Shown here: positions 51,999-60,052 of the stretch, in pieces
Layout of the letters: every line of letters starts with the position of its first letter
How positions within the stretch are numbered: position 1 is the first letter of the stretch
Source: CAZBMD01 sp964493325
Lineage (GTDB): Bacteria; Babelota; Babeliae; Babelales; RVW-14
Direction of reading: 5' to 3'
Assembly: GCA_964493325.1 (NCBI GenBank)
Contig: CAZBMD010000006.1
Span: forward strand, 16,880 to 80,879
DNA length: 64,000 nucleotides
Program-made: the position numbers and the translations under genes
The notes under the pieces: model-generated
Database searches by the model: none
The model's input: only the letters and a program-made list of their open reading frames with translations
What the model was told of the DNA's origin: nothing

Positions 51999-52030
51999 GG
52001 GGATTCTCCTTTTTTTCTATTTTTTACTTT

Positions 52031-53029
52031 TTACTCGAGGGATTGCTTTGCAAAAAGCTCTTTGATGCTCCCTAGAGATCCAAGTAGTGCAGAAGATTCG
52101 TATGGAAGCAAGATGACTTTGCCATTCTTGTCCTTGGTAATTTCAGGTAGCGTCTTGAGATAGTTAATTGCTATCAGGTATGGAAGTGGATCAACGCCGG
52201 GAACCGCTTGCTGGATAACCTTAATGGATTCAGCTTCAGCTTGGGCCAGTGTAAGCTTAGTTTGAGCTTCAGCAGCGGCAAGTCTTAACCGTGCTTCTGC
52301 TTCACCGGTGGCACGAGTTATGCGCGAGAGATTGTCTCCCTCAGCTTCCAAAATTGCTGCTTGCTTGGTTCCTTCTGCTTCCAAAATGAGTGCTCGTCTG
52401 TCTCGTTCGGCGCGCATTTGTTTTTCCATTGCGGCGCGAATATCGCCTGGAGGATTAACTTCTTGCAGTTCAACGCGATTTATTTTTACGCCCCACTTGT
52501 CCGTAGCTTCGTCAAGTGTTGCTCGTAATTTTTCGTTGATGCGATCGCGCGAGGTGAGCGTTTCGTCAAGATCGAGTGAGCCAATGATGTTTCGCATGGT
52601 TGTCTGAGCAAGTTTTTCAATAGCTTGTGGAAGGTTTGCAACCTCATACACAACCGCTTTGGGATCGGTAATCTGGTAGTACAAAAGCGCGTTGATTTCC
52701 ATGGTGACGTTATCTTTGGTGATTACGTTTTGTTTGGGGAAATCATAAACGGCTTCTCTTAGGTCGATACGGTCCAAGTATTCACTAAATCGATAGCTAG
52801 CTTTGCCACGCGCATCCTCTTTGATAAATGTCCACAATACCTGTCGCGGTTGATCCATAAACGGAACCACAAAGTGAATGCCTGGTCTTAAAATTGTGTG
52901 AAAGCTCCCAAGTCGTTCTATGACAATGACTTCTGCTTGTTTTACCAAATAGGTTGCTTTAACAAGTGCGGTCAAAAGAAAAATAACAAGAAAGAAAAAT
53001 ACGACTAAAAAGCCATACATGATAAGCAT
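52031..53029 (-). CDS. SPFH/stomatin-like membrane protein (QmcA type)
   Basis: A 332-residue protein with one N-terminal membrane segment (FLVVFFFLVIFLLTALVKAT) and a band-7/SPFH domain: AEVIVIERLGSFHTILRPGIH, MDQPRQVLWTFIKEDARG, and a coiled coil rich in Ala and Glu at about 205-265 (AILEAEGTKQAAILEAEGDN). It belongs to the stomatin/QmcA group that forms oligomeric rings in membrane microdomains. The NfeD-type gene next upstream is its usual partner. The two are 8 bases apart. Confidence 0.92.
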   Translation of the reverse strand: MLIMYGFLVVFFFLVIFLLTALVKATYLVKQAEVIVIERLGSFHTILRPGIHFVVPFMDQPRQVLWTFIKEDARGKASYRFSEYLDRIDLREAVYDFPKQNVITKDNVTMEINALLYYQITDPKAVVYEVANLPQAIEKLAQTTMRNIIGSLDLDETLTSRDRINEKLRATLDEATDKWGVKINRVELQEVNPPGDIRAAMEKQMRAERDRRALILEAEGTKQAAILEAEGDNLSRITRATGEAEARLRLAAAEAQTKLTLAQAEAESIKVIQQAVPGVDPLPYLIAINYLKTLPEITKDKNGKVILLPYESSALLGSLGSIKELFAKQSLE

Positions 53030-53037
53030 GAAAATCC

Positions 53038-53508
53038 TTACTGAACTATGAGTTTGTTGCCTTGAAGTCCGATTATCGTTACGACAGTGCCTTTTTGAAG
53101 AATAAGGTCGTTACGTGCAATCGCCAACCATTCATCACCTTTTACTTTAACTTTTCCGCTTTTGTGCGGCTCTATTGCGATAATTACCGTTGCCTCTTGT
53201 CCTACAAGAGCTTCCGTATTTGATTTGTATACAACTCTTGTTTTTCCAAGGTTGCGTAGTATCAACAGAGCGATTAGGGAGCAGACCACCCAAATAATGC
53301 TTTGCGAAATAAATGAGCAATCCATGAAGGCAAACGGTGCGGTGCAAAAAGCGCCGATTGCAAATGAGATAAAGAAAAATAACCCCGGGGTGCCTGCTTC
53401 GAAAATCAAGAGTATGAGCGCCCCTGATAACCATAAAAAGCCAAGCCAGGCGTTAGTTTGCGGAACAAGTTCGTGAAGTGAAGATAAAAAAGAAAAGAAA
53501 TTAGCCAT
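53038..53508 (-). CDS. NfeD-family membrane protein
   Basis: A 156-residue protein with three to four membrane segments (WLGFLWLSGALILLIFEAG, LFFFISFAIGAFCTAPF) and a C-terminal OB-fold (VGQEATVIIAIEPHKSGKVK, DEWLAIARNDLILQKGTVVT), the NfeD/YbbK type that accompanies stomatin-like proteins. I start at the ATG at 53508, eight bases after GGGGG; an in-frame ATG seven codons earlier is less likely. It is the first gene of the nfeD-SPFH pair. Confidence 0.88.
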   Translation of the reverse strand: MANFFSFLSSLHELVPQTNAWLGFLWLSGALILLIFEAGTPGLFFFISFAIGAFCTAPFAFMDCSFISQSIIWVVCSLIALLILRNLGKTRVVYKSNTEALVGQEATVIIAIEPHKSGKVKVKGDEWLAIARNDLILQKGTVVTIIGLQGNKLIVQ

Positions 53509-53624
53509 AGTCGTATCCCCCTCGGACAACGTTATTTGTTAGATCCTCAAGGTATACCATTTTCTTGGATTTTCAGCAAGTAAAAAAGCTTCTTTAATTC
53601 GGGTTATTCAGCAATTTTTTGAGG

Positions 53625-54311
53625 TCAAATTTTAAGAGCTAGAAGAGCATCGATAATTGGGTCGAGAAGAGGTGGCAGATTTATTTCTTTTCCGAGTCCA
53701 AATTCGATTGCAATGGCTGGAGCTAAGATTCCCAGCAGGGGTTTGAAAGGGATGCCGAAAGGGCCTGCGATTTGAAAAATTTTTGAATATTTTTCGTGTT
53801 GAAGTGATTCAGCCAGGATTCCTGCAATTTTTTGAGTGGATCCAATGTTTTTTGTGTGAGCCATGTGTACGGGGATAAAGGCATGAGCATCAAAAGTTCG
53901 TTTACTCAGATCGGTTATTGGGTCGCACAAAAGATGGTACAGCGTTATTGTTGGCTGCATAGATTCTTCTTTGTAGGCGTGAATGCTTATAAAAAGATCT
54001 GTGTTGAGGCGGTTTGCAAATGATGCGTGTTGAAGAGAGTGGAAGGTTTCTGCTTTAGTGCGTGTTTGAACAGCGACACAAGAAGAGCGCTGGTTAATCT
54101 GTTCACACAAATATTCGGCGATATTTTTTGTGATTGTGTGCTCAGTTCCACGAAAAAGTTTTCGTCCCGTTTGGCCAGGATGACCGTCAGGATGGATTAA
54201 AATAACTTTTTTATCGGTTGCCTTGTTGTGATGAGTGCCAGCTAAAAGTTGTGGGGTTTGTATGATGGCAAGTAATAGCAATGTGAGTAAGGTAAAGAGT
54301 TTTTTATTCAT
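53625..54311 (-). CDS. Exported N-acetylmuramoyl-L-alanine amidase-like protein
   Basis: A 228-residue protein with a signal peptide (MNKKLFTLLTLLLLAIIQTPQLLAG) and an amidase_3 domain that cuts the bond between muramic acid and the stem peptide. Zinc ligands fit: the histidine in LIHPDGHPGQTGRK, the glutamate in RGTEHTITK, and the histidine in LFISIHAYKE; the catalytic glutamate would be in AIAIEFGLG. The first motif, HPDGHPG instead of DPGHGG, is somewhat divergent. It should split peptidoglycan at division or during remodelling. Confidence 0.8.
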   Translation of the reverse strand: MNKKLFTLLTLLLLAIIQTPQLLAGTHHNKATDKKVILIHPDGHPGQTGRKLFRGTEHTITKNIAEYLCEQINQRSSCVAVQTRTKAETFHSLQHASFANRLNTDLFISIHAYKEESMQPTITLYHLLCDPITDLSKRTFDAHAFIPVHMAHTKNIGSTQKIAGILAESLQHEKYSKIFQIAGPFGIPFKPLLGILAPAIAIEFGLGKEINLPPLLDPIIDALLALKI

Positions 54312-54495
54312 AATAATTTATGGGCAAGGTGAATGATGTTTTTTTAACGGTTCAATAAACTAGCACACAGGTTTGTTTTATGGCTACTAATTTTTGATGA
54401 AAAACCGGTTGCTTTTTCTTTTCCTCCTGTAAAACTAAGGGGCTAAAAAATAATTGTAAAAATGATCTTTTGATGAGAAAAGAAAAGGAACGCGT

Positions 54496-56370
54496 GTGAA
54501 AAACCAATCGTCGCTGCTGGAACTTGAAAAGTTTTGGGAAAAACAGGCTGAACAATTACCGTGGTTTTCTAAGTGGGATAAGGGCCTTATTTGGGATGAG
54601 CCTTATGCTCATTGGTTTGCAGGGGGAACGCTCAATGCATCGTACGCCTGTCTTGATGTCCATCAAAAGACCGCAAAAAAAAATAAAGTAGCTATTTACT
54701 GGCAAGATGAGCAAGGGAATAATCGGGCGTTAAGTTATGCTCAGCTGTATAAGCTTGTCAATCAGTATGCCAGTATTTTACGTCGCTTTGGCGTTAAAAA
54801 AGGTGACATTGTTCTGCTCTATTTGCCCATGATTCCTGAAGCTGTAGCGGCCATGCTTGCGGTTGCTCGTTTGGGAGCAACTCACACAGTAGTCTTTTCT
54901 GGTTTTAGTGCAACTGCGCTTAAAAATAGAATTGATGATGCTCACGTTAAATTTATCATTACTGCCGATGTTACCTATCGTCGCGGTAAATATCTTAGGC
55001 TCAAGGATGTTGTCGACAAAGCCTTGGTAGAATCGCCTTCTGTTGATAATGTTTTTGTCATCAAACGTCTTGATGATGGCTGCAATATTCAGCAAGGTCG
55101 CGATATCATCATGGATGAAAAAATGGCTACAGAAAATTTTGTTGAGCCAGAAAATGTTGAATCAAATCATCCTTTGTTTATTTTGTACACATCGGGGACC
55201 ACGGGTAAGCCCAAGGGTATTATTCATTCAACGGGTGGGTATTTGACCTACGTTTACTCAACTATCAAATGGGCATTTGATGTGAATGATGAATCGGTGT
55301 ATTGGTGTACCGCCGATATTGGGTGGATTACCGGTCATTCATACGTGGTGTACGCTCCGCTTATGCATGGGGCAACTATGGTGCTCTACGAAGGCGCTCC
55401 CGACTATCCAGCTCCAGATCAGTGGTGGAAGCTTATTGCAACCTACGGTGTGACTATTTTTTATACCTCTCCCACGGCGCTACGGATGTTCATGCGATAC
55501 GATCCTCGAATGATCGAGCGGCATGATTTATCCTCACTCAAAATTCTTGGTAGTGTTGGTGAGCCGATTAATCCAGAAGTTTGGCAATGGTACAACAGGC
55601 ATATTGGCCGTTTGCGCTGTCCTATCATCGATACTTGGTGGCAGACCGAAACCGGTGGCTTTATGATATCTCCGCAAGCTGGCGTTGATCTTTTGGCGCT
55701 CAAGCCAGGATCTGCAACTGAGCCTTTGCCGGGGGTTGATGCTGATGTGGTTGATGTGCAAGGTAAATCTGTGCCGCGTGGGTCAAAAGGATATTTGGTT
55801 ATTCGTAAACCGTGGCCAGGGATGATGATTGGCATTTATCAAGACCCTGAGCGTTTTAAGGAAGCATATTGGTCAAAATTTAAAGGGGCCTACTACGCAG
55901 GAGATTATGCCATCAAAGATGCTGACGGTTACTTTTGGCTACTTGGTCGAGCAGACGAAGTTTTGAATATCGGTGGGCACCGTGTGGGAACCATTGAGAT
56001 TGAAAGCGGGGCGGTAAGTCATCAGTCCGTTGCAGAAGCTGCGGCTGTTGGCATTCAGCATCCAATCAAAGGCGAAGGAGTTGTTGTCTTTGCAATTTTA
56101 AAGCAAGGGTATTGTGCTGATGAACAACTGCAAGAAGCGGTCACGCAAGCAGTTCGTGCTCATATTGGTGCCTTTGCTACGCCGTGTGGTGTTTATTTTG
56201 TTGAGAGCCTGCCAAAAACACGCTCAGGCAAGATTATGCGGCGTGTTTTAAAAGCTGTTTTTGAAGGCGCTGGGGTCGGTGATGTTTCAACGCTTGAAGA
56301 TGAAGCTTCGGTTGATGAAATTCGTTTAGTTTTTCAAAAACTGCAGGTTCAGATACGTCAATTAGGTTGA
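54496..56370 (+). CDS. acs: Acetyl-CoA synthetase (AMP-forming)
   Basis: A 624-residue ligase that makes acetyl-CoA from acetate, ATP and CoA. The adenylation motif is LYTSGTTGKPKGI, followed by STGGYLTYVYSTIKWAFD, DTWWQTETGGFM (acetate pocket and ATP site) and, in the C-terminal domain, NIGGHRVGTIEIES and PKTRSGKIMRRVL, whose lysine is the site of regulatory acetylation. The start is a GTG after AGGAACGC. It allows direct use of acetate for carbon or energy and may reflect uptake from a host. It is a single-gene unit transcribed divergently from the amidase. Confidence 0.95.
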   Translation: MKNQSSLLELEKFWEKQAEQLPWFSKWDKGLIWDEPYAHWFAGGTLNASYACLDVHQKTAKKNKVAIYWQDEQGNNRALSYAQLYKLVNQYASILRRFGVKKGDIVLLYLPMIPEAVAAMLAVARLGATHTVVFSGFSATALKNRIDDAHVKFIITADVTYRRGKYLRLKDVVDKALVESPSVDNVFVIKRLDDGCNIQQGRDIIMDEKMATENFVEPENVESNHPLFILYTSGTTGKPKGIIHSTGGYLTYVYSTIKWAFDVNDESVYWCTADIGWITGHSYVVYAPLMHGATMVLYEGAPDYPAPDQWWKLIATYGVTIFYTSPTALRMFMRYDPRMIERHDLSSLKILGSVGEPINPEVWQWYNRHIGRLRCPIIDTWWQTETGGFMISPQAGVDLLALKPGSATEPLPGVDADVVDVQGKSVPRGSKGYLVIRKPWPGMMIGIYQDPERFKEAYWSKFKGAYYAGDYAIKDADGYFWLLGRADEVLNIGGHRVGTIEIESGAVSHQSVAEAAAVGIQHPIKGEGVVVFAILKQGYCADEQLQEAVTQAVRAHIGAFATPCGVYFVESLPKTRSGKIMRRVLKAVFEGAGVGDVSTLEDEASVDEIRLVFQKLQVQIRQLG

Positions 56371-56495
56371 AAAAGGCGTGAAATTGAAAATTATTTCCTC
56401 TCTAAAAACTTTGATGGAGCTAAAGTTTTTGATAGATTTAGTTGATTTTTTCAAGCAATTGTGTATCCTTACTCTGTATATATTTATTTAGATAA

Positions 56496-56540
56496 CCTCC
56501 ATTTCCCCTGTCTATGGCGTTCGCCTGGATGGGGGTTTTT
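56496..56540 (+). terminator. Terminator just upstream of truA
   Basis: CCTCCAT (56496-56502) pairs with ATGGGGG (56529-56535), with one G-T pair and a smaller GGC/GCC hairpin inside, followed by five T. It ends only 11 bases before the truA ATG, so it may be the acs terminator or an attenuator in the truA leader. Confidence 0.6.
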
Positions 56541-56551
56541 AATTTGTTTGC

Positions 56552-57313
56552 ATGAAAAAATTTAAGATGATTGTGGCCTATGACGGCACCTTGTACCATG
56601 GCTGGCAAGTTCAACCTACTGACCGGACCGTAGCGTTTCAGCTACAGGCAACATTTGAACGTGTTTTTGGACAACCCGTCTCAGTGGTGGGCACCTCGCG
56701 TACAGATGCCGGCGTGCATGCGCTTGGCCAAGTTGCTCGGTTTCATGCCGACCTGCGAGCAGATGCTGGTGTGATTAAAGAGGCATGGAATAAAGCGCTG
56801 CCTCATGACATTGTCGTTCGTGAAGTAGAGATTGCTCCTGATGATTTTCATCCGTGCCGCAATGTCTATGAAAAAACTTATTTGTACACTATTTTTACGC
56901 GCCGACCGCTTCCGTTTGTTGCCCGTTTTGGGTGGTATCCTCCCTTTATTGATCGCATTGATTTTGAAAAACTTAACAGAGTACTTCCACTTTTTTTGGG
57001 GGAGCACGACTTTTCCTCATTTTGCAAGCTTGATGCAGACAAAACAACCATCAGGTCTATCCATCACATTGAGATGAAGCGCTACGACCGGTGGGGTGCT
57101 GTGCAGATTGTTATCAAGGGCCCTTCTTTTTTACGCTTTCAAATTAGACGCATGATCGGTTATGCTCTTGACGTTGCTCAGCGCGACAATTTGCCGGTAA
57201 GTTATATTCAAGATCTTTTAAACAACCCAAACCATGAGCAAAAGCTGGTCAAGGCAGATGCTTCTGGTTTGTGTCTGCGAAAAGTGGTGTATCGCTATGA
57301 TAACGTTCAGTAA
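56552..57313 (+). CDS. truA: tRNA pseudouridine(38-40) synthase TruA
   Basis: A 253-residue enzyme that isomerises uridines in the anticodon arm of tRNAs. The catalytic aspartate is D52 in GTSRTDAGVHALGQ, with AYDGTLYHGWQVQP at the N-terminus and RFQIRRMIGYALDVAQR near the C-terminus. No good ribosome site is visible, and a terminator-like hairpin lies directly upstream. It overlaps cdsA by 17 bases. Confidence 0.95.
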   Translation: MKKFKMIVAYDGTLYHGWQVQPTDRTVAFQLQATFERVFGQPVSVVGTSRTDAGVHALGQVARFHADLRADAGVIKEAWNKALPHDIVVREVEIAPDDFHPCRNVYEKTYLYTIFTRRPLPFVARFGWYPPFIDRIDFEKLNRVLPLFLGEHDFSSFCKLDADKTTIRSIHHIEMKRYDRWGAVQIVIKGPSFLRFQIRRMIGYALDVAQRDNLPVSYIQDLLNNPNHEQKLVKADASGLCLRKVVYRYDNVQ

Positions 57314-57983
57314 AGAATTTGTTAAAAGAGTTGTAACAACAGTAATTTTGCTTCCGGTTTTTATCGGGGCTTATTTACATTCAACGCTGCTTTATTCATT
57401 TTTACTCATTGCTCTGTGGTCATTAATCATGATTTTTGAATGGCCAAAGCTGGTGCCAACAAATAAACTTTCTTTCTTCCTCATTTCATGTATGTACCCA
57501 ACGCTTCCCATCGTTTCTTTGGGCTTGCTCAATTATTATTTCAGACCAATTAATTTTATCATTCCACTCTATCCCTATTTTGTAGCCTGGATGGCAGACA
57601 CCGGAGGATATTTTGTGGGCAAGCTGTGCGGTTCGCACAAGATGTGTCCAACAATTAGCCCAGGCAAGACCTGGGAAGGTTTTGCCGGTGGATTTTGCGC
57701 TGTCTTTGCAGCACATGTTATGATAGCTTCATCCCTTGTTGGTATTCCATTTTCATGTTGGACAAGCTCTGTTCCCAGAGTTATTGCAGTTTCCTTGTTT
57801 ATGACCACCATTTCTTTTTTAGGTGGTTTTATGTTGTCATTTCTAAAAAGACGGCAGGGCCTTAAGGATGTTGGAAACGTGCTTCCTGGCCATGGCGGAT
57901 TGTTGGATCGGTTTGACTCGGTCTTTTTTGTTGCGCCACTATTTCTTGCAATGGGTCTTCTTGCCGCCTTTTTAAGCCTCTAA
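57297..57983 (+). CDS. cdsA: Phosphatidate cytidylyltransferase CdsA
   Basis: A 228-residue membrane enzyme that makes CDP-diacylglycerol from phosphatidate and CTP, the branch point of phospholipid synthesis. About six hydrophobic segments and the C-terminal signature FLKRRQGLKDVGNVLPGHGG, then LDRFDSVFF, are present. I start at the ATG at 57297, inside the truA 3' end; an upstream frame exists but would place 21 non-conserved residues first. It is translated in a coupled way with truA. Phospholipid synthesis is thus not fully borrowed from a host. Confidence 0.92.
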   Translation: MITFSKEFVKRVVTTVILLPVFIGAYLHSTLLYSFLLIALWSLIMIFEWPKLVPTNKLSFFLISCMYPTLPIVSLGLLNYYFRPINFIIPLYPYFVAWMADTGGYFVGKLCGSHKMCPTISPGKTWEGFAGGFCAVFAAHVMIASSLVGIPFSCWTSSVPRVIAVSLFMTTISFLGGFMLSFLKRRQGLKDVGNVLPGHGGLLDRFDSVFFVAPLFLAMGLLAAFLSL

Positions 57984-58072
57984 TCCAGCGGCTACTTCTT
58001 GCAAAAAATTATTAGAGGTGATACCGTTTTCTTGGTTTTACAGACGAACTTTTTCGATTAAGGAATTTATCT

Positions 58073-59380
58073 ATGGCATCCAGTGCTGTTACGCTTGAAA
58101 AAATTGTTGCGTTGTGCAAAAGACGTGGATTTGCTTACCCATCAGCAGAAATCTATTCTGGCTTGAACGGGGTGTACGACTTTGGTCCCATGGGAGCGCT
58201 GCTCAAGCACAACATCAAGCAGTTGTGGATGAAGGGTATGACCAGCTGGCCAGAAGAAGTTGTCTTTCTTGATGGCTCCATCTTGGGCTCTGCCGAGGTG
58301 TGGAAAGCATCTGGTCACCTGGAGAATTTCAGTGATCCTATGGTTGATTGCTTGAACTGCAAAAAACGTTTTCGCTCGGATGATCTTGACCTTGAAAAAG
58401 GATGTCCATCATGTGGGATCAAAAATTGGACCAGTGTGCGCCAGTTTCAGTTGATGTTCCAAACGCAGCTTGGTGCTCTTGCGGATGCTTCTAGCGTTGC
58501 TTACTTGCGTCCCGAAACTGCTCAAGCAATTTTTATCAACTTCAAAAATGTGATGTCGAGCAATCGGGTAAAGATTCCGTTTGGTATTGCCCAGATTGGC
58601 AAAGCGTTCCGTAACGAAATTACACCAAAACAATTTTTATTCAGAATGCGCGAATTTGAGCAGATGGAGATTGAATTTTTCTGCCGTCCCGAAGAGTCTG
58701 ATGCATTTTTTGAAACGTGGATGGAACGTCGCAAGAATTTTTACCGCATGATTGGCTTGAATGAATCAAGAGTGCGTATGCGTCCCCACGCTTCTGATGA
58801 ACTAGCTCACTACTCCAAAGCCTGCGTTGACGTTGAGTACGAATTTCCGTTTGGATGGAAAGAGCTTGAAGGCATAGCGCATCGTTCCGATTTTGACTTG
58901 TCCCAGCACAGCAAATTTTCGGGCAAAGAGCTTGCAATATTTGATGAAAAAACCAAAACCTCTTACACCCCGCACGTTGTTGAATGTTCGGTGGGCGTTG
59001 ATCGTCTTTTCTTGACGCTTCTTTTTGATGCCTATACCGAAGAAGAAATAGATGGCGAGATGCGCGTTGTTCTAAAGTTTCATCCAACTATTGCGCCGGT
59101 GACGGCAGCGGTGATGCCTTTGACTAATAAATTGCAGGAACAAGCAACAGCTGTGTATCAAGAGTTGAAAAAGCGAGGCTATCGCGTGCAGTTTGATGAT
59201 GGTGGTTCGATTGGCAAGCGCTATCGCCGCCAGGATGAGATTGGAACACCGGTGTGCTTTACCTATGACTTTGACAGCGTTGAAGATCTAAAAGTTACAG
59301 CACGTAACCGTGATACGCTGCAGCAAGAGCGTGTTGCTATTGATCGGTTGCCCGAATACTTGGATAATTTGCTGAAGTAA
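58073..59380 (+). CDS. glyS: Glycyl-tRNA synthetase (homodimeric type)
   Basis: A 435-residue class II synthetase of the alpha2 type, which in one chain does what GlyQ and GlyS do in E. coli. It begins with LCKRRGFAYPSAEIYSGLNG. A zinc-ribbon insert follows (CLNCKKRFRSDDLDLEKGCPSCG, two CxxC pairs, written here as CLNC and CPSC). Catalytic motifs include LRPETAQAIFINFKNVM, AFRNEITPKQFLFRMREFEQ and PHVVECSVGVDRLFLTLL, then the anticodon-binding domain. Bacilli, Mollicutes, archaea and eukaryotes share this type. Confidence 0.95.
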   Translation: MASSAVTLEKIVALCKRRGFAYPSAEIYSGLNGVYDFGPMGALLKHNIKQLWMKGMTSWPEEVVFLDGSILGSAEVWKASGHLENFSDPMVDCLNCKKRFRSDDLDLEKGCPSCGIKNWTSVRQFQLMFQTQLGALADASSVAYLRPETAQAIFINFKNVMSSNRVKIPFGIAQIGKAFRNEITPKQFLFRMREFEQMEIEFFCRPEESDAFFETWMERRKNFYRMIGLNESRVRMRPHASDELAHYSKACVDVEYEFPFGWKELEGIAHRSDFDLSQHSKFSGKELAIFDEKTKTSYTPHVVECSVGVDRLFLTLLFDAYTEEEIDGEMRVVLKFHPTIAPVTAAVMPLTNKLQEQATAVYQELKKRGYRVQFDDGGSIGKRYRRQDEIGTPVCFTYDFDSVEDLKVTARNRDTLQQERVAIDRLPEYLDNLLK

Positions 59381-59400
59381 ATTTTTAAAGGAGGAAGAGG

Positions 59401-59982
59401 ATGAAAGTTGTTCGCGCAACGTACGATTGGATGGGCTCCAAAGTATACTCTCGGCACGCTGAGATGTGGCTTTTTGTCCTATTTTTTATCGAATCCTCTT
59501 TCTTCATCATTCCTGTTGATCCACTGCTGATTCTATTCTGCATTCATAATAATCGCCGTTCACTGTATTACGCTTCACTTGCCACAGCAGCTTCTGTTGC
59601 TGGTGGTGCCTTTGGTTATGCTATTGGTGCTTTTATGTGGCAGAGTGTTGGAGCGCAGCTGGTCACTTGGCTTGTTTCAGAAGCAACCTTTCAAGGTCTT
59701 GTATTAAAATACAAGCTCTATCAGACCTGGGCGGTGCTCCTTGGCGGTTTTACGCCGGTGCCGTACAAAGCGGTAACCATTTCTGCTGGCTTTTGTCATC
59801 TCTCGTTTATTCCGTTTATTTTTTATTCTCTCATTGCCCGTGGTGCGCGATTTTTTCTTGTGGCGTCAGCTATTTTTATCTGGGGTCCTCAGATAAAAAC
59901 ATTTATCGATCGCTACTTTAATCTCTTGGTTGTAGTTTTTACCCTATTGGTTATTTTTAGTTGCCTTGTTTGCTTTAATTAA
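59401..59982 (+). CDS. VTT-domain (DedA/YqaA-like) membrane protein
   Basis: A 193-residue protein with about five hydrophobic segments and the VTT/SNARE-associated signature GGFTPVPYKAVTISAGF, with IESSFFIIPVDPLLILF near the N-terminus and the conserved arginine in IARGARFF. The YqaA subgroup fits best. Family members move lipid carriers such as undecaprenyl phosphate or phospholipids across membranes. A GGAGG-type site precedes the ATG, 20 bases after glyS, so it is co-transcribed. Confidence 0.85.
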   Translation: MKVVRATYDWMGSKVYSRHAEMWLFVLFFIESSFFIIPVDPLLILFCIHNNRRSLYYASLATAASVAGGAFGYAIGAFMWQSVGAQLVTWLVSEATFQGLVLKYKLYQTWAVLLGGFTPVPYKAVTISAGFCHLSFIPFIFYSLIARGARFFLVASAIFIWGPQIKTFIDRYFNLLVVVFTLLVIFSCLVCFN

Positions 59983-60052
59983 AGTTTCCAATGTTTTTAA
60001 ACGGAAAGCTAATCGTTTTAGCTATTCACTTTTAAAAGTGGACGCGAAAATT

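Noticed and set aside
60027..60040. Perfect 14-bp palindrome CACTTTTAAAAGTG between two converging genes
   Set aside because: It is short and AT-rich, with no promoter nearby; chance is a sufficient explanation.
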